This document shows, piece by piece, positions 22,954 to 29,259 of a stretch of 29,259 nt of DNA. The notes below the pieces were generated by a model. That model ran no database searches. It worked only from the letters and a program-made list of their open reading frames with translations, and was not told the origin of the DNA. This DNA is from Micrococcales bacterium (GTDB lineage Bacteria > Actinomycetota > Actinomycetes > Actinomycetales > Dermatophilaceae). The stretch covers positions 1 to 29,259 of the forward strand of contig JAKDLQ010000002.1 of the NCBI GenBank assembly GCA_030452775.1, written 5' to 3'. The position numbers and the translations under genes are program-made. Numbering within the stretch: position 1 is the first letter of the stretch; each line of letters begins with the position of its first letter.

Positions 22954-23964
22954 GTGGGCAGTCCGAATGATGTGGTGGGAGAGAGTGCCGGTCGTGCCCG
23001 GTGCGCGACGGCAGTCTTCCAGTGGGCCCAGGAGCACGGTGAGGTCGGGGGAGTCCGCACCAGTCACGACCAGCTGACCCGGTCCCTGCGCGACGCCGGG
23101 CATCAGGTGCGCTACGTCGACACAGGGTCGATGACCAGGGCGGCCCGGGCCCTGCCGTCCGCCGCTTTCACCAGGCCCGCCCTGCACCTGTTGCACCTCA
23201 CCCGACTGTGGCGCGCGGTCATCCTCGCCCCGCTCTCCGCCGCTCTCCGAGGGCGGACGGTACTCGTCCTGCATTCGGGATCGACCCGGCGTCAGGTCGA
23301 TGGCACGTGGCCCATGCTGCGTAGGGTGCTGTGGCGAGCGCTGCGGGCGTACGACGAGATCTGGACGGTCAACGACGAGATCCTCGCCCTCCTGCCACCA
23401 GCCTTGCGCGCACGAGCGACGGTCGTCACACCCTTCGATGCGTCGATGGCGAGCTGCGGAGCTGATACCGGCCGGGATCCGCACTCGATGGCGATGGCGA
23501 CCAATGCGGGCCTCGCGCACTACAACGCCGACGTGGGGATCGAGGTCGGCCGCCTCGTCCGCACCGCGTGGCCAGACCTGACCCTGACGATTCTCGCCTA
23601 CGGCAACGATGGACCGGACCTGGCCCGGCTGCGAGAGCGCGTGGCCACGGAGCGATGGATCACCATGCCCTTCGACCTGCCGCGGGGCGAAGTGAGCGCG
23701 GTGCTGCGTCAAGCGGGGACGTTCTTGCGGCCGACGTCCTGGGACGGCGACTCGGTCATCGTCCGCGAGGCACTCGCCTCGGGTGCGCGCGTCGTGGCCA
23801 GCGATGTCGCACCCCGGCCGCGCGGCGTCGAACTCGCCCCCCTCGAGCCGGTCGCGCTCGCCGAGGCAGTCCTGCACGGGGGGACACCGAGCGAGGGCCT
23901 CGGTGTCACCGAGACGACGCTCGCACAAGCCGCCACGGCCGCACTTGCTCGGCTGGGGAGCTGA
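22954..23964 (+). CDS. Glycosyltransferase, GT4-like (GT-B fold)
   Basis: A 336-residue protein with a GT-B look. The N-terminal half has GEVGGVRTSHDQLTRSLRDA, typical of enzymes that bind an acceptor in a Gly-rich loop, and TVLVLHSGSTRRQV. The C-terminal half has LTILAYGNDGPDLARLRERV, RQAGTFLRPTSWDGDSVIVR and EALASGARVVASDVAPRPRG, matching the S-x-x-E-G/D-x-x-x-x-x-x-E-A-x-A-x-G-x-P-V region of GT4 donors. It lacks transmembrane segments and probably works on the cytoplasmic face. GTG 22954 is one base after the previous stop, so it is probably the last gene of the exporter operon. The N-terminal 20 residues (GSPNDVVGESAGRARCATAV) are not conserved-looking, and the start may lie a little downstream. 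Donor and acceptor are unknown. Confidence 0.8.
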   Translation: MGSPNDVVGESAGRARCATAVFQWAQEHGEVGGVRTSHDQLTRSLRDAGHQVRYVDTGSMTRAARALPSAAFTRPALHLLHLTRLWRAVILAPLSAALRGRTVLVLHSGSTRRQVDGTWPMLRRVLWRALRAYDEIWTVNDEILALLPPALRARATVVTPFDASMASCGADTGRDPHSMAMATNAGLAHYNADVGIEVGRLVRTAWPDLTLTILAYGNDGPDLARLRERVATERWITMPFDLPRGEVSAVLRQAGTFLRPTSWDGDSVIVREALASGARVVASDVAPRPRGVELAPLEPVALAEAVLHGGTPSEGLGVTETTLAQAATAALARLGS

Positions 23965-24012
23965 ACGACTCACTGCGCGGCTGGTCACGCGGCCGCTTCG
24001 GGTCGCACGTTG

Positions 24013-24048
24013 GCCCTGGTGGAGAGACAGGTCCCGTCGGTCCAGGGC
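24013..24048. terminator. Possible hairpin between convergent glycosyltransferase genes
   Basis: A perfect 7-bp inverted repeat, GCCCTGG (24013-24019) and CCAGGGC (24042-24048), has a 22-base loop. It lies in the 83-bp gap (23965-24047) between the convergent stops and touches the stop codon of the minus-strand gene. No T-tract follows on either strand, so it may not be an intrinsic terminator. Confidence 0.25.
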
Positions 24049-26018
24049 TACTGCCGCCGACGTGGCCGCTGTCCGCCGGTGATGCGTTCGATCACCCGCC
24101 GAGCTGGCTTTGTTGGCCCACGAAGGACCGAGCCGTCCACAGCCGGCGTGATCTCTGGCGTGGACACCGACTCGTCCTTGATCGAGAGCGCACCGTGAAT
24201 GGTCGCATAGATGCGATAGGGCCGGCGTTGCGTCACCCGCATTCGTCCGAACCGGACCCGGATGGCGGACTGCTCGTCCGGACCACGCAAGGACAGGTCA
24301 TACAACTGGCCGGTCCGGCCAGCTGGCAGAGTCAGTCGCCAGGTCCTGTCCTGCAGCACCTGCTCGCTCCCACCGGACGTGCCTCGCTCGTCGACCAGCA
24401 GCCTCGTGCCTTCCGCCACGGAGTCCATCGCATGCAGCACGAGCGTGTCGCCCTCCCACTCGGCATGGCTGATCGGGCCTTCCGGCCGAGGCGGTGCGTT
24501 GAGGACGTCGGTCCACTCGCGGACGTACCGCTCGACGGTGAAGTGCTCGAGTGTGTCGAAGCACCCTGCCGAGAGCCGGGCCCGCAGCGTCGGATCACGT
24601 ATCACCTGGATGATCCGGCGCGCCAGCCCGGCCTGGTCCCCGAATGGCGCGAGGTAGCCGTTCACGCCGTCTTGCACGACCTCACCGGGCCCGTAGTTGG
24701 AGTCGTAGGCGACGACCGGGACGCCGAACGACATGCTCTCCACCAGCGTGAGCGCGAACCCCTCCGACGCGGACGTGAGCAGGGTCATCCCGGCCGATCC
24801 GTAGATCTTCGCCGGGTCGCTGGTGAAGGGCATGAAGCGCACGGACTGCGTGAGGCCCAACTCTTCGACGAGGCTTTCGATGCGCTCCTCCTCCTCGTCT
24901 CCATAGCCGAAGCCGAAGATCTCGAGGACCGCATCCGGAACCTCGGCCGCAACCTTCTCGAACACCCGGACGGCCTCGTCGATGCGCTTCTTCGGGTGGA
25001 TCCGGGCAACGACGACAAGACGCAACGGGTCGACCTCGACCGTGGACGACGCACGTGGCGGCGCAACCCCTTGGATCGCCCGGATCCGGTCCGCGTGACC
25101 GAAGTCGGCGATGATGTCCCGTCGCTGCGCCTCGGTCCACACGACGAGCCGATCCCAGCCGTCGAGCCCTCGCAACAGTCGGGCCCAGGTCGGTGACACG
25201 CCCGACCCGGCCACGTAGGGAGGAGCCAGATGGTTGCTGTGTGCCACGGCGATCTTGGTCAGCCTCGGGTGATCGATGGCGCGAACGGCGTCATCGAGGT
25301 TCTGCGCGGGCAGGTTGTAGAGGTTCTCACGGAACTCGGAGCAGATGACCGCACTGCGCTCCTGTTCGACGATGCGTTCGAACGCGTGGGTGTAGAGCGC
25401 GCCGGTGCTCGCGAAGGCGAGCGGGTCCTCGCCGAACACATGGGCGCTGGTCCAGTCCGGCTTGCCTGGCGTCTGCCAGATGGTCAGGAAGCACCTGCCG
25501 TCCCGGCCGATGTAGTGCTGGACGACCGGCGAAGTCGAGGCGCCCCGGAATACGGTGGTGCGGACGATGCGTCCTGCGCCGTCCATCTCGTCCCGCTGCA
25601 TGCGAAGTCGGTCCGGGCCGAAGTGATCGACGACCGCAGGGACCCTGTTCGCCCGCAGCCGCACATACTTCTCGTACCTGCCGTCGCGAAAGAGGCGGAA
25701 GGCTCGGCCAGTCGCGTCCGCGGGGAAGACCGTGTAGTCGTCCGCGCCGATCGTCATGACCGGGCGGGTCTCTGCAGCCAGGCTTGTGTCCAGGGACGTG
25801 AGGACGCTGCGCACGTTGACGTCGGGGTGTAGGTGCCCTGCACTCTTGAGCTGTGCCACGTCTGCCTCCAGTGCTGGCTGGAACCCGAGGACCTCGATCC
25901 AGATCTCATCGAATGCCTGATGCTCGGCGAGCAGGTTGGCGCGGGTGCGGACCGCCTTGACCAGGCCGCCTCGCTTGAGCGCAAGGGTGTTAACGATGAA
26001 GTGGACGATGGGCGTCAT
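24048..26018 (-). CDS. TagE/TarM-like poly(polyol-phosphate) glycosyltransferase (GT4)
   Basis: A 656-residue GT4 protein, longer than usual because of an N-terminal region of about 250 residues and a C-terminal beta-rich tail of about 120. Recognisable parts are HFIVNTLALKRGGLVKAVRT at the start, IAVAHSNHLAPP (about residues 253-264), VVVARIHPKKRIDEAVRVFE (about 331-350), LEIFGFGYGDEEEERIESL (about 359-377), and the donor-binding stretch SASEGFALTLVESMSFG followed by VPVVAYDSNYGPGEVVQDG (about 411-446). The N-Y-G-P-x-E-x-x-Q-D-G pattern is close to TagE and TarM, which put alpha-linked sugars on wall teichoic acid. It is divergent from TagD, which supports a poly(glycerol phosphate) target. 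ATG 26018 has only a weak ribosome-binding site (GAGCGG directly before it). Confidence 0.82.
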   Translation of the reverse strand: MTPIVHFIVNTLALKRGGLVKAVRTRANLLAEHQAFDEIWIEVLGFQPALEADVAQLKSAGHLHPDVNVRSVLTSLDTSLAAETRPVMTIGADDYTVFPADATGRAFRLFRDGRYEKYVRLRANRVPAVVDHFGPDRLRMQRDEMDGAGRIVRTTVFRGASTSPVVQHYIGRDGRCFLTIWQTPGKPDWTSAHVFGEDPLAFASTGALYTHAFERIVEQERSAVICSEFRENLYNLPAQNLDDAVRAIDHPRLTKIAVAHSNHLAPPYVAGSGVSPTWARLLRGLDGWDRLVVWTEAQRRDIIADFGHADRIRAIQGVAPPRASSTVEVDPLRLVVVARIHPKKRIDEAVRVFEKVAAEVPDAVLEIFGFGYGDEEEERIESLVEELGLTQSVRFMPFTSDPAKIYGSAGMTLLTSASEGFALTLVESMSFGVPVVAYDSNYGPGEVVQDGVNGYLAPFGDQAGLARRIIQVIRDPTLRARLSAGCFDTLEHFTVERYVREWTDVLNAPPRPEGPISHAEWEGDTLVLHAMDSVAEGTRLLVDERGTSGGSEQVLQDRTWRLTLPAGRTGQLYDLSLRGPDEQSAIRVRFGRMRVTQRRPYRIYATIHGALSIKDESVSTPEITPAVDGSVLRGPTKPARRVIERITGGQRPRRRQ

Positions 26019-26136
26019 CCGCTCACAATAAGGGCGTGTCGGACCGGGCCCGCCGGGCCGCGGGTAGGCTCATGCCGCGTTCTCGACACCGGTCGGGGGC
26101 GCTCCAGGCAAGTTGCGTGCCGAGGAGAGGGCTGCC

Positions 26137-26538
26137 ATGAGTATCCGCACCGTCATCACGTTCGGCACTTTCGACGTCTTCCACGTCGGCCACGTCCGGG
26201 TACTCAAGCGTGCCGCGGCGCTGGGTGACCGCCTCGTCGTCGGCGTCTCCGGCGATGCCCTCAATGTCGCCAAGAAGGGACGCCCGCCGGTGTTCTCCCA
26301 GGAGGAGCGGCTCGAGATCGTCTCCAGCCTCGCGGTCGTCGACGGGGTCTTCCTCGAAGAGTCACTCGAGCAGAAGCGCGACTACATCCTCGAGCACGAG
26401 GCCGACGTGCTCGTCATGGGAGATGACTGGGCCGGGAAGTTCGACTGGGTCAGCGACGTGTGCGAGGTGGTCTACCTCGCCAGGACGCCGTCGGTATCGA
26501 CGACCGGCCTCATTGAGCACATTGCCGGGTTGCCCTGA
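26137..26538 (+). CDS. tagD: Glycerol-3-phosphate cytidylyltransferase
   Basis: A 133-residue protein, close to the 129 residues of Bacillus TagD. It makes CDP-glycerol from CTP and glycerol-3-phosphate in the cytoplasm, the donor for TagB/TagF-type enzymes. ITFGTFDVFHVGHVRVLKRA (residues 7-26) holds the H-x-G-H nucleotide-binding motif. VMGDDWAGKFD (about 96-106) is the substrate loop, and RTPSVSTTGLIEHI (about 117-130) is the R-T-x-x-x-S-T-T motif. ATG 26137 follows a strong site, GAGGAGAGG (26122-26130); an in-frame TTG at 26113 has no such site. The nearby TagF-like proteins give it an obvious role. It ends 7 bases before the convergent DUF2304 stop. Confidence 0.95.
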   Translation: MSIRTVITFGTFDVFHVGHVRVLKRAAALGDRLVVGVSGDALNVAKKGRPPVFSQEERLEIVSSLAVVDGVFLEESLEQKRDYILEHEADVLVMGDDWAGKFDWVSDVCEVVYLARTPSVSTTGLIEHIAGLP

Positions 26539-26550
26539 GCCGCCCTCAGG
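26534..26550. terminator. Possible bidirectional hairpin between tagD and DUF2304 gene
   Basis: A perfect 6-bp stem, CCTGAG (26534-26539) and CTCAGG (26545-26550), with a 5-base loop overlaps both convergent stop codons. Its symmetry suits a shared end for both transcripts. The absence of a T-tract means it is at best a weak terminator. Confidence 0.35.
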
Positions 26551-26956
26551 TCCCGTCCGCGTCAGGGGTCCGGTCCGGGCCAGGATCGCGCGTGGGGGGG
26601 CTGCGCCTCGCGCCCGGGGGCCCGTCTCGGCGCAGCGCCTCCTCGATCGCGAGAGACCTGACTAGCCTGCGGAGGTGCTGCTCCGTCTCACTGAGCCGAA
26701 AATAGAGACCGAGGCTGGTCAGCACGAAGACGACGATGAGTCCGTAGAGGAGCAGGTCGGTGCCTCGAGTAACGCCCAGGACGTTGGCCAGGCCCTGCGG
26801 GATGTCGGGGTCGATGATGGACGTCACAGCCATGATGGCCAGCGCCAGCACGAGAAGTCGTGATCCCGCCCGGAGTCCAACGCGCTGACGGTGCCTGAAC
26901 ACCATGGCGAGGATGAGCACGGCCGCGATGATCAGAGGAATCTTGATCCATTGCAT
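26546..26956 (-). CDS. DUF2304 family membrane protein
   Basis: A 136-residue protein with three hydrophobic spans: IKIPLIIAAVLILAMVF (residues 4-20), LLVLALAIMAVTSIIDPDIP (about 34-53) and LLLYGLIVVFVLTSLGLYF (about 68-86). An arginine-rich helix (SETEQHLRRLVRSLAIEEAL) and a Pro/Arg/Asp-rich tail follow. The size, layout and D-P-x-x-P after the second span fit DUF2304. Members are usually encoded directly beside a dolichol-phosphate-mannose-synthase-like GT2, as here: its ATG overlaps the GT2 stop by one base (TGATG). It probably anchors or assists that enzyme at the membrane; its biochemical role is unknown. Confidence 0.85.
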   Translation of the reverse strand: MQWIKIPLIIAAVLILAMVFRHRQRVGLRAGSRLLVLALAIMAVTSIIDPDIPQGLANVLGVTRGTDLLLYGLIVVFVLTSLGLYFRLSETEQHLRRLVRSLAIEEALRRDGPPGARRSPPTRDPGPDRTPDADGT

Positions 26957-27663
26957 CAGCGCCCCCGTAATACCTTGTCGATGAGCACGTCTATGCCGAT
27001 GTTCACCGAGTTGATGGACCTTTGACCCTTGCTCCGCGAGTAGTCCGTATACCTGACGTGCACGGGGAACTCGGCGAATGTCGTCTGGTGCTCCGACATT
27101 CGGGTGAGGAACTCGCTGGCCCAGCGCATGTCATGCGCCGTGAGATCGAGTATCTGTGCGAACGACCGTCGAAAGACTCGTAGGCCTTGGTGGGCGTCGG
27201 TCAAGGAGATTCCTGAGGTGACGCGTTCGAAGGTGATGGCCGCCCTGAGCAGTGCCCGTCGCGACGTCGACATGCCGTCCACCGACCCCAGGAAACGTGA
27301 GCCGATGAGCACCTCGACGTCCACTTCACGAATGCGGTGGACCATAGCGACGACGTCCTCGACCTGATGCTGGCCATCGGCATCGAAGGTGACGAAGATC
27401 TGAGCGTCCGGGTCGCGAAGGGCAAAGTCGACACCAGTCTGGTAGGCGGCCCCGGCACCCAGGTTCACAGGGTGCTGCACGAGACGGGCTCCCGTCGCGG
27501 CGATCTCGGCCGCGGAGTTGTCCCGCGAGCCGTCGTCCACGGCAACGACATTCGGGAAGTGCTCGCGCACTCGCTGAATGACTCCTCGAACGACGGGGCC
27601 CTCGTTGTAGCAGGGTACGATCACCCAGACGTCGTCATTGAGGTGCGTAGGACCTGAATTCAT
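26956..27663 (-). CDS. Family 2 glycosyltransferase, dolichol-phosphate-mannose-synthase-like
   Basis: A 235-residue GT2 enzyme. It has VWVIVPCYNEGPVVRGVIQR (about residues 11-30), VVAVDDGSRDNS (about 39-50), VTFDADGQHQVEDVVAMVHR with the metal-binding D-A-D (about 88-107), VLIGSRFLG, DAHQGLRVFRRSF and the late MRWASEFLTRM. These are the landmarks of DPM1/GtrB-like enzymes, which put a sugar from a nucleotide donor onto undecaprenyl phosphate. It lacks C-terminal membrane spans; the partner DUF2304 protein may supply them. The frame is open to 27858, but the preferred start is ATG 27663 (M-N-S-G-P), just before the family motif and behind GGAGG on the minus strand. The lipid-linked sugar probably decorates the polymer outside the membrane. 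Confidence 0.87.
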   Translation of the reverse strand: MNSGPTHLNDDVWVIVPCYNEGPVVRGVIQRVREHFPNVVAVDDGSRDNSAAEIAATGARLVQHPVNLGAGAAYQTGVDFALRDPDAQIFVTFDADGQHQVEDVVAMVHRIREVDVEVLIGSRFLGSVDGMSTSRRALLRAAITFERVTSGISLTDAHQGLRVFRRSFAQILDLTAHDMRWASEFLTRMSEHQTTFAEFPVHVRYTDYSRSKGQRSINSVNIGIDVLIDKVLRGR

Positions 27664-27832
27664 CAAACCCCGACCCTCCGAATGCGGTGTGCTGGCCTGC
27701 TTGCCGGGAAGTCCGGTCCGGCCCCACGGCGACCCAAGCCTCTGGCTCGGGCCGGCTGATAACCTCGCCGACGAATGGTTGACGGCGCTCGCACTCCAGA
27801 CACCGCATCCTACCCGAAGAGAATTGGGGACC
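27664..27832. promoter_or_regulatory. Divergent intergenic region between the two GT2 genes
   Basis: These 169 bp should hold promoters for both directions. A plus-strand TTGACG (27779-27784) matches the -35 box well, but the best downstream -10 (CATCCT, 27806-27811) is weak and 21 bp away. The minus-strand side has GGAGG before ATG 27663. No clear inverted repeat was seen. Confidence 0.3.
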
Positions 27833-28867
27833 GTGAACACCTGCACGCGTAGCGTCATTCTCCTCGGCTATGGGGATGAACCGTTCCTGGAGGAGGCGCT
27901 CGCTGCCACCGAGGCCGACTGCGCGCGGCTGGATGAGATCATCCTTGTCGACAACGGCATCGCTGGACGCTCGAGACGGGAGTGGGCGTGGCCAGCGCGA
28001 GTCCGGATCGTCGGGGAAGGCGAGAACAAGGGTTTCGCTGGGGGCTGCGTGCACGGTGCCGCTGCTGCTACCGGAGACGTCTTGGTGTTCGTCAACTCTG
28101 ATGCGATCGTGCAACGTGGGGCATTCGACGCTCTGACGACTACGTTGATGCAGCCAGGCGTGGGGATAGCGTGTGGCTGTCTGCGTCTTGCCGACCAGCC
28201 TGATCTCGTCAACTCGGTCGGGAACCCCCTGCACTTCAGTGGCATCTCGTGGGCCGGGTCCTGCGGTGAGCCTGCTAAGGACCATCTGGTCGAGCGCGAC
28301 GTCGCGGTGGCAACCGGGGGACTTCTCGCACTGCGCCGGTCAACCTGGGACGTTCTCGACGGCTTCGACGAGCTCTACTTCGCCTACAACGAGGACACGG
28401 ACCTATCGCTGCGCGCGTGGCTGCAGGGCCTGCGGGTCCGGTATGTGCCCGATGCGGTGGCCTTCCATCACTATGAATTCGGCCGCTCCCCACTCAAGAT
28501 GTATCTCGTGGAGCGGAATCGGCTGATCACCGTGCTCACGGACTATCCGGCTCGACTGCTGCGCGCGATCCTGCCGGCCATGATCGGCATTGAGCTGCTC
28601 ATCCTGCTCCAATCTGTGCTCCAGGGCTGGGCGACCCAGAAGCTGAAGTCCTGGTGGTGGCTTGCGCGCCATGCGCGGCTCCTGCGAGCCCGACGCACGA
28701 AGGTGCAGGCCGAGGTCACCGCCTCGGGCGCGGATATCGCAGCCCTCCTGGTCGCCAAGGTCGAGCCGCCGATGATGGCGCCGCCGCCCGGTATGGGGCT
28801 CGTCAACCGGGCGCTCCAGGCGTACTGGAACCTCACCCGCCGGTCTTTGGTGCCACGTGGCGCGTAG
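27833..28867 (+). CDS. Family 2 glycosyltransferase (rhamnosyltransferase-like)
   Basis: A 344-residue GT2 enzyme. SVILLGYGDEPFLEEALAAT (about residues 6-25), IILVDNGI, NKGFAGGCVHGAAAATGD (about 65-82), VLVFVNSDAIVQRGAFDAL with the metal-binding D in the place of D-x-D (about 83-101), GGLLALRRSTWDVLDGFDEL (about 162-181) and YFAYNEDTDLSLRAWLQGL (about 182-200) are the standard landmarks. A C-terminal hydrophobic stretch (LRAILPAMIGIELLILLQSV) may anchor it to the membrane. Such enzymes add sugars (often rhamnose) to O-antigen or wall polysaccharides; the sugar here is unknown. The frame is open from 27638, but GTG 27833 is preferred because homology begins right after it. It overlaps the flippase gene start. 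Confidence 0.85.
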   Translation: MNTCTRSVILLGYGDEPFLEEALAATEADCARLDEIILVDNGIAGRSRREWAWPARVRIVGEGENKGFAGGCVHGAAAATGDVLVFVNSDAIVQRGAFDALTTTLMQPGVGIACGCLRLADQPDLVNSVGNPLHFSGISWAGSCGEPAKDHLVERDVAVATGGLLALRRSTWDVLDGFDELYFAYNEDTDLSLRAWLQGLRVRYVPDAVAFHHYEFGRSPLKMYLVERNRLITVLTDYPARLLRAILPAMIGIELLILLQSVLQGWATQKLKSWWWLARHARLLRARRTKVQAEVTASGADIAALLVAKVEPPMMAPPPGMGLVNRALQAYWNLTRRSLVPRGA

Positions 28868-29259
28868 CCCCTCCGACGTCCCTCACCGGCGATTCCCGCG
28901 CCGTCTCCGCTCCCTGAGTTCGTTTCAGGGCGGGACCATCAAGGTTGCCGTCGGGCTGGGATTCTTCGGGTTCGCGACGTATGTCTTCACTGCCGTGGTT
29001 CTTCGGGCCCTCGGCCCTGAGCAGTTCGCAGACTTCAACCTCTTCTGGGGCTTGGCCTATGGGCTGGGACTCGGGGCGATGCTCCCCTTCGAGCAGGAGA
29101 TCAGTCGTCGGATCTCCATCGCGGTCCATACAGAGGGTCGGGTCGATGAGATCCGTGGTTCGGGCCTCACGGTGTCGATAGGCTTCTCCGCCGTTCTCGC
29201 CGTAACCATTGTTCCGTTCGTGATGCACTCGGGTGTCGAGAGTGCCGGGTGGGTCTGGC
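28857..29259 (+). CDS. N-terminal part of a polysaccharide flippase (Wzx/MATE-like), cut by window end
   Basis: An open frame runs from GTG 28857 to the window end (134 codons, no stop). It reads a basic N-terminus (R-R-L-R-S-L-S-S-F), then QGGTIKVAVGLGFFGFATYV (first span), FTAVVLRALGPEQFADFNLF, WGLAYGLGLGAMLPFEQEIS and later VSIGFSAVLAVTIVPFVMHS. The G-P-E-x-F-A-x-F-N/x-x-x-W pattern after the first span is typical of oligosaccharide flippases, which move a lipid-linked repeat unit across the membrane. It overlaps the GT2 stop by 11 bases, so translation is probably coupled. The ribosome-binding site is weak, and a later start is possible. Confidence 0.65.
   Translation, partial: MARSPSDVPHRRFPRRLRSLSSFQGGTIKVAVGLGFFGFATYVFTAVVLRALGPEQFADFNLFWGLAYGLGLGAMLPFEQEISRRISIAVHTEGRVDEIRGSGLTVSIGFSAVLAVTIVPFVMHSGVESAGWVW

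Noticed and set aside
26041..26070. GC-rich hairpin GGCCC-GCC-GGGCC and TAGGCT as a tagD promoter or riboswitch-like element
   Set aside because: The stem is only five base pairs in very GC-rich DNA and no -35 box fits; not enough to claim a regulatory element.

Overview
The window is high-GC DNA with strong G/C third-position bias, frequent GTG starts and many 1-4 bp start/stop overlaps. This points to an actinobacterium. The PGRP amidase with C-terminal FG-GAP repeats and the TagF/Stealth/CDP-alcohol transferase set suggest Micrococcales (Intrasporangiaceae-like), but that placement is only an inference. Almost every gene belongs to one accessory locus for a phosphate-containing cell-wall or surface glycopolymer (teichoic-acid-like, probably with an acidic sugar). 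No rRNA, tRNA or CRISPR array was seen.

Layout. (1) 1-5763, plus strand: the 3' end of a probable Gfo/Idh/MocA oxidoreductase, then a SAM methyltransferase coupled by TGATG to a coiled-coil protein, a UDP-HexNAc (ManNAc-type) dehydrogenase, and an 886-residue double glycosyltransferase. (2) 5820-6193: a decayed 3' end of an IS3-family element. Its AT-rich edge carries a good promoter-like sequence facing a secreted PGRP amidase (6268-8205). (3) 8334-13212, plus: an asparagine-synthetase-like protein without the glutaminase cysteine, then a TagB/TagF-GT4 fusion. (4) 13140-18432, minus: a Stealth sugar-phosphate transferase and a 1173-residue tandem TagF protein. (5) 18668-23964, plus: a tightly packed operon of ABC-2 permease, ABC ATPase, a fusion of a putative nucleotidyltransferase-like domain to a CDP-alcohol phosphotransferase, a second CDP-alcohol phosphotransferase and a GT4-like enzyme. 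(6) 24048-26018, minus: a TagE/TarM-like glycosyltransferase. It is divergent from TagD, glycerol-3-phosphate cytidylyltransferase (26137-26538). (7) 26546-27663, minus: a GT2/DUF2304 pair, divergent from a second GT2 (27833-28867). That gene is followed by the start of a Wzx/MATE-type flippase cut by the window end.

How the genes fit together (inference): TagD makes CDP-glycerol. The TagF-type modules and Stealth make phosphodiester bonds between glycerol phosphate or sugar-1-phosphate and sugars. The CDP-alcohol transferases may add another alcohol phosphate. The dehydrogenase supplies a uronic acid. The GT4 and GT2 enzymes build or decorate the chain, and TagGH/Wzm-Wzt-type or Wzx-type transporters export it. 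The methyltransferase/coiled-coil pair could cap and measure chains, and the AsnB-like protein could add an amide. The number of phosphodiester-forming modules (five or more) is the most striking feature of the window.
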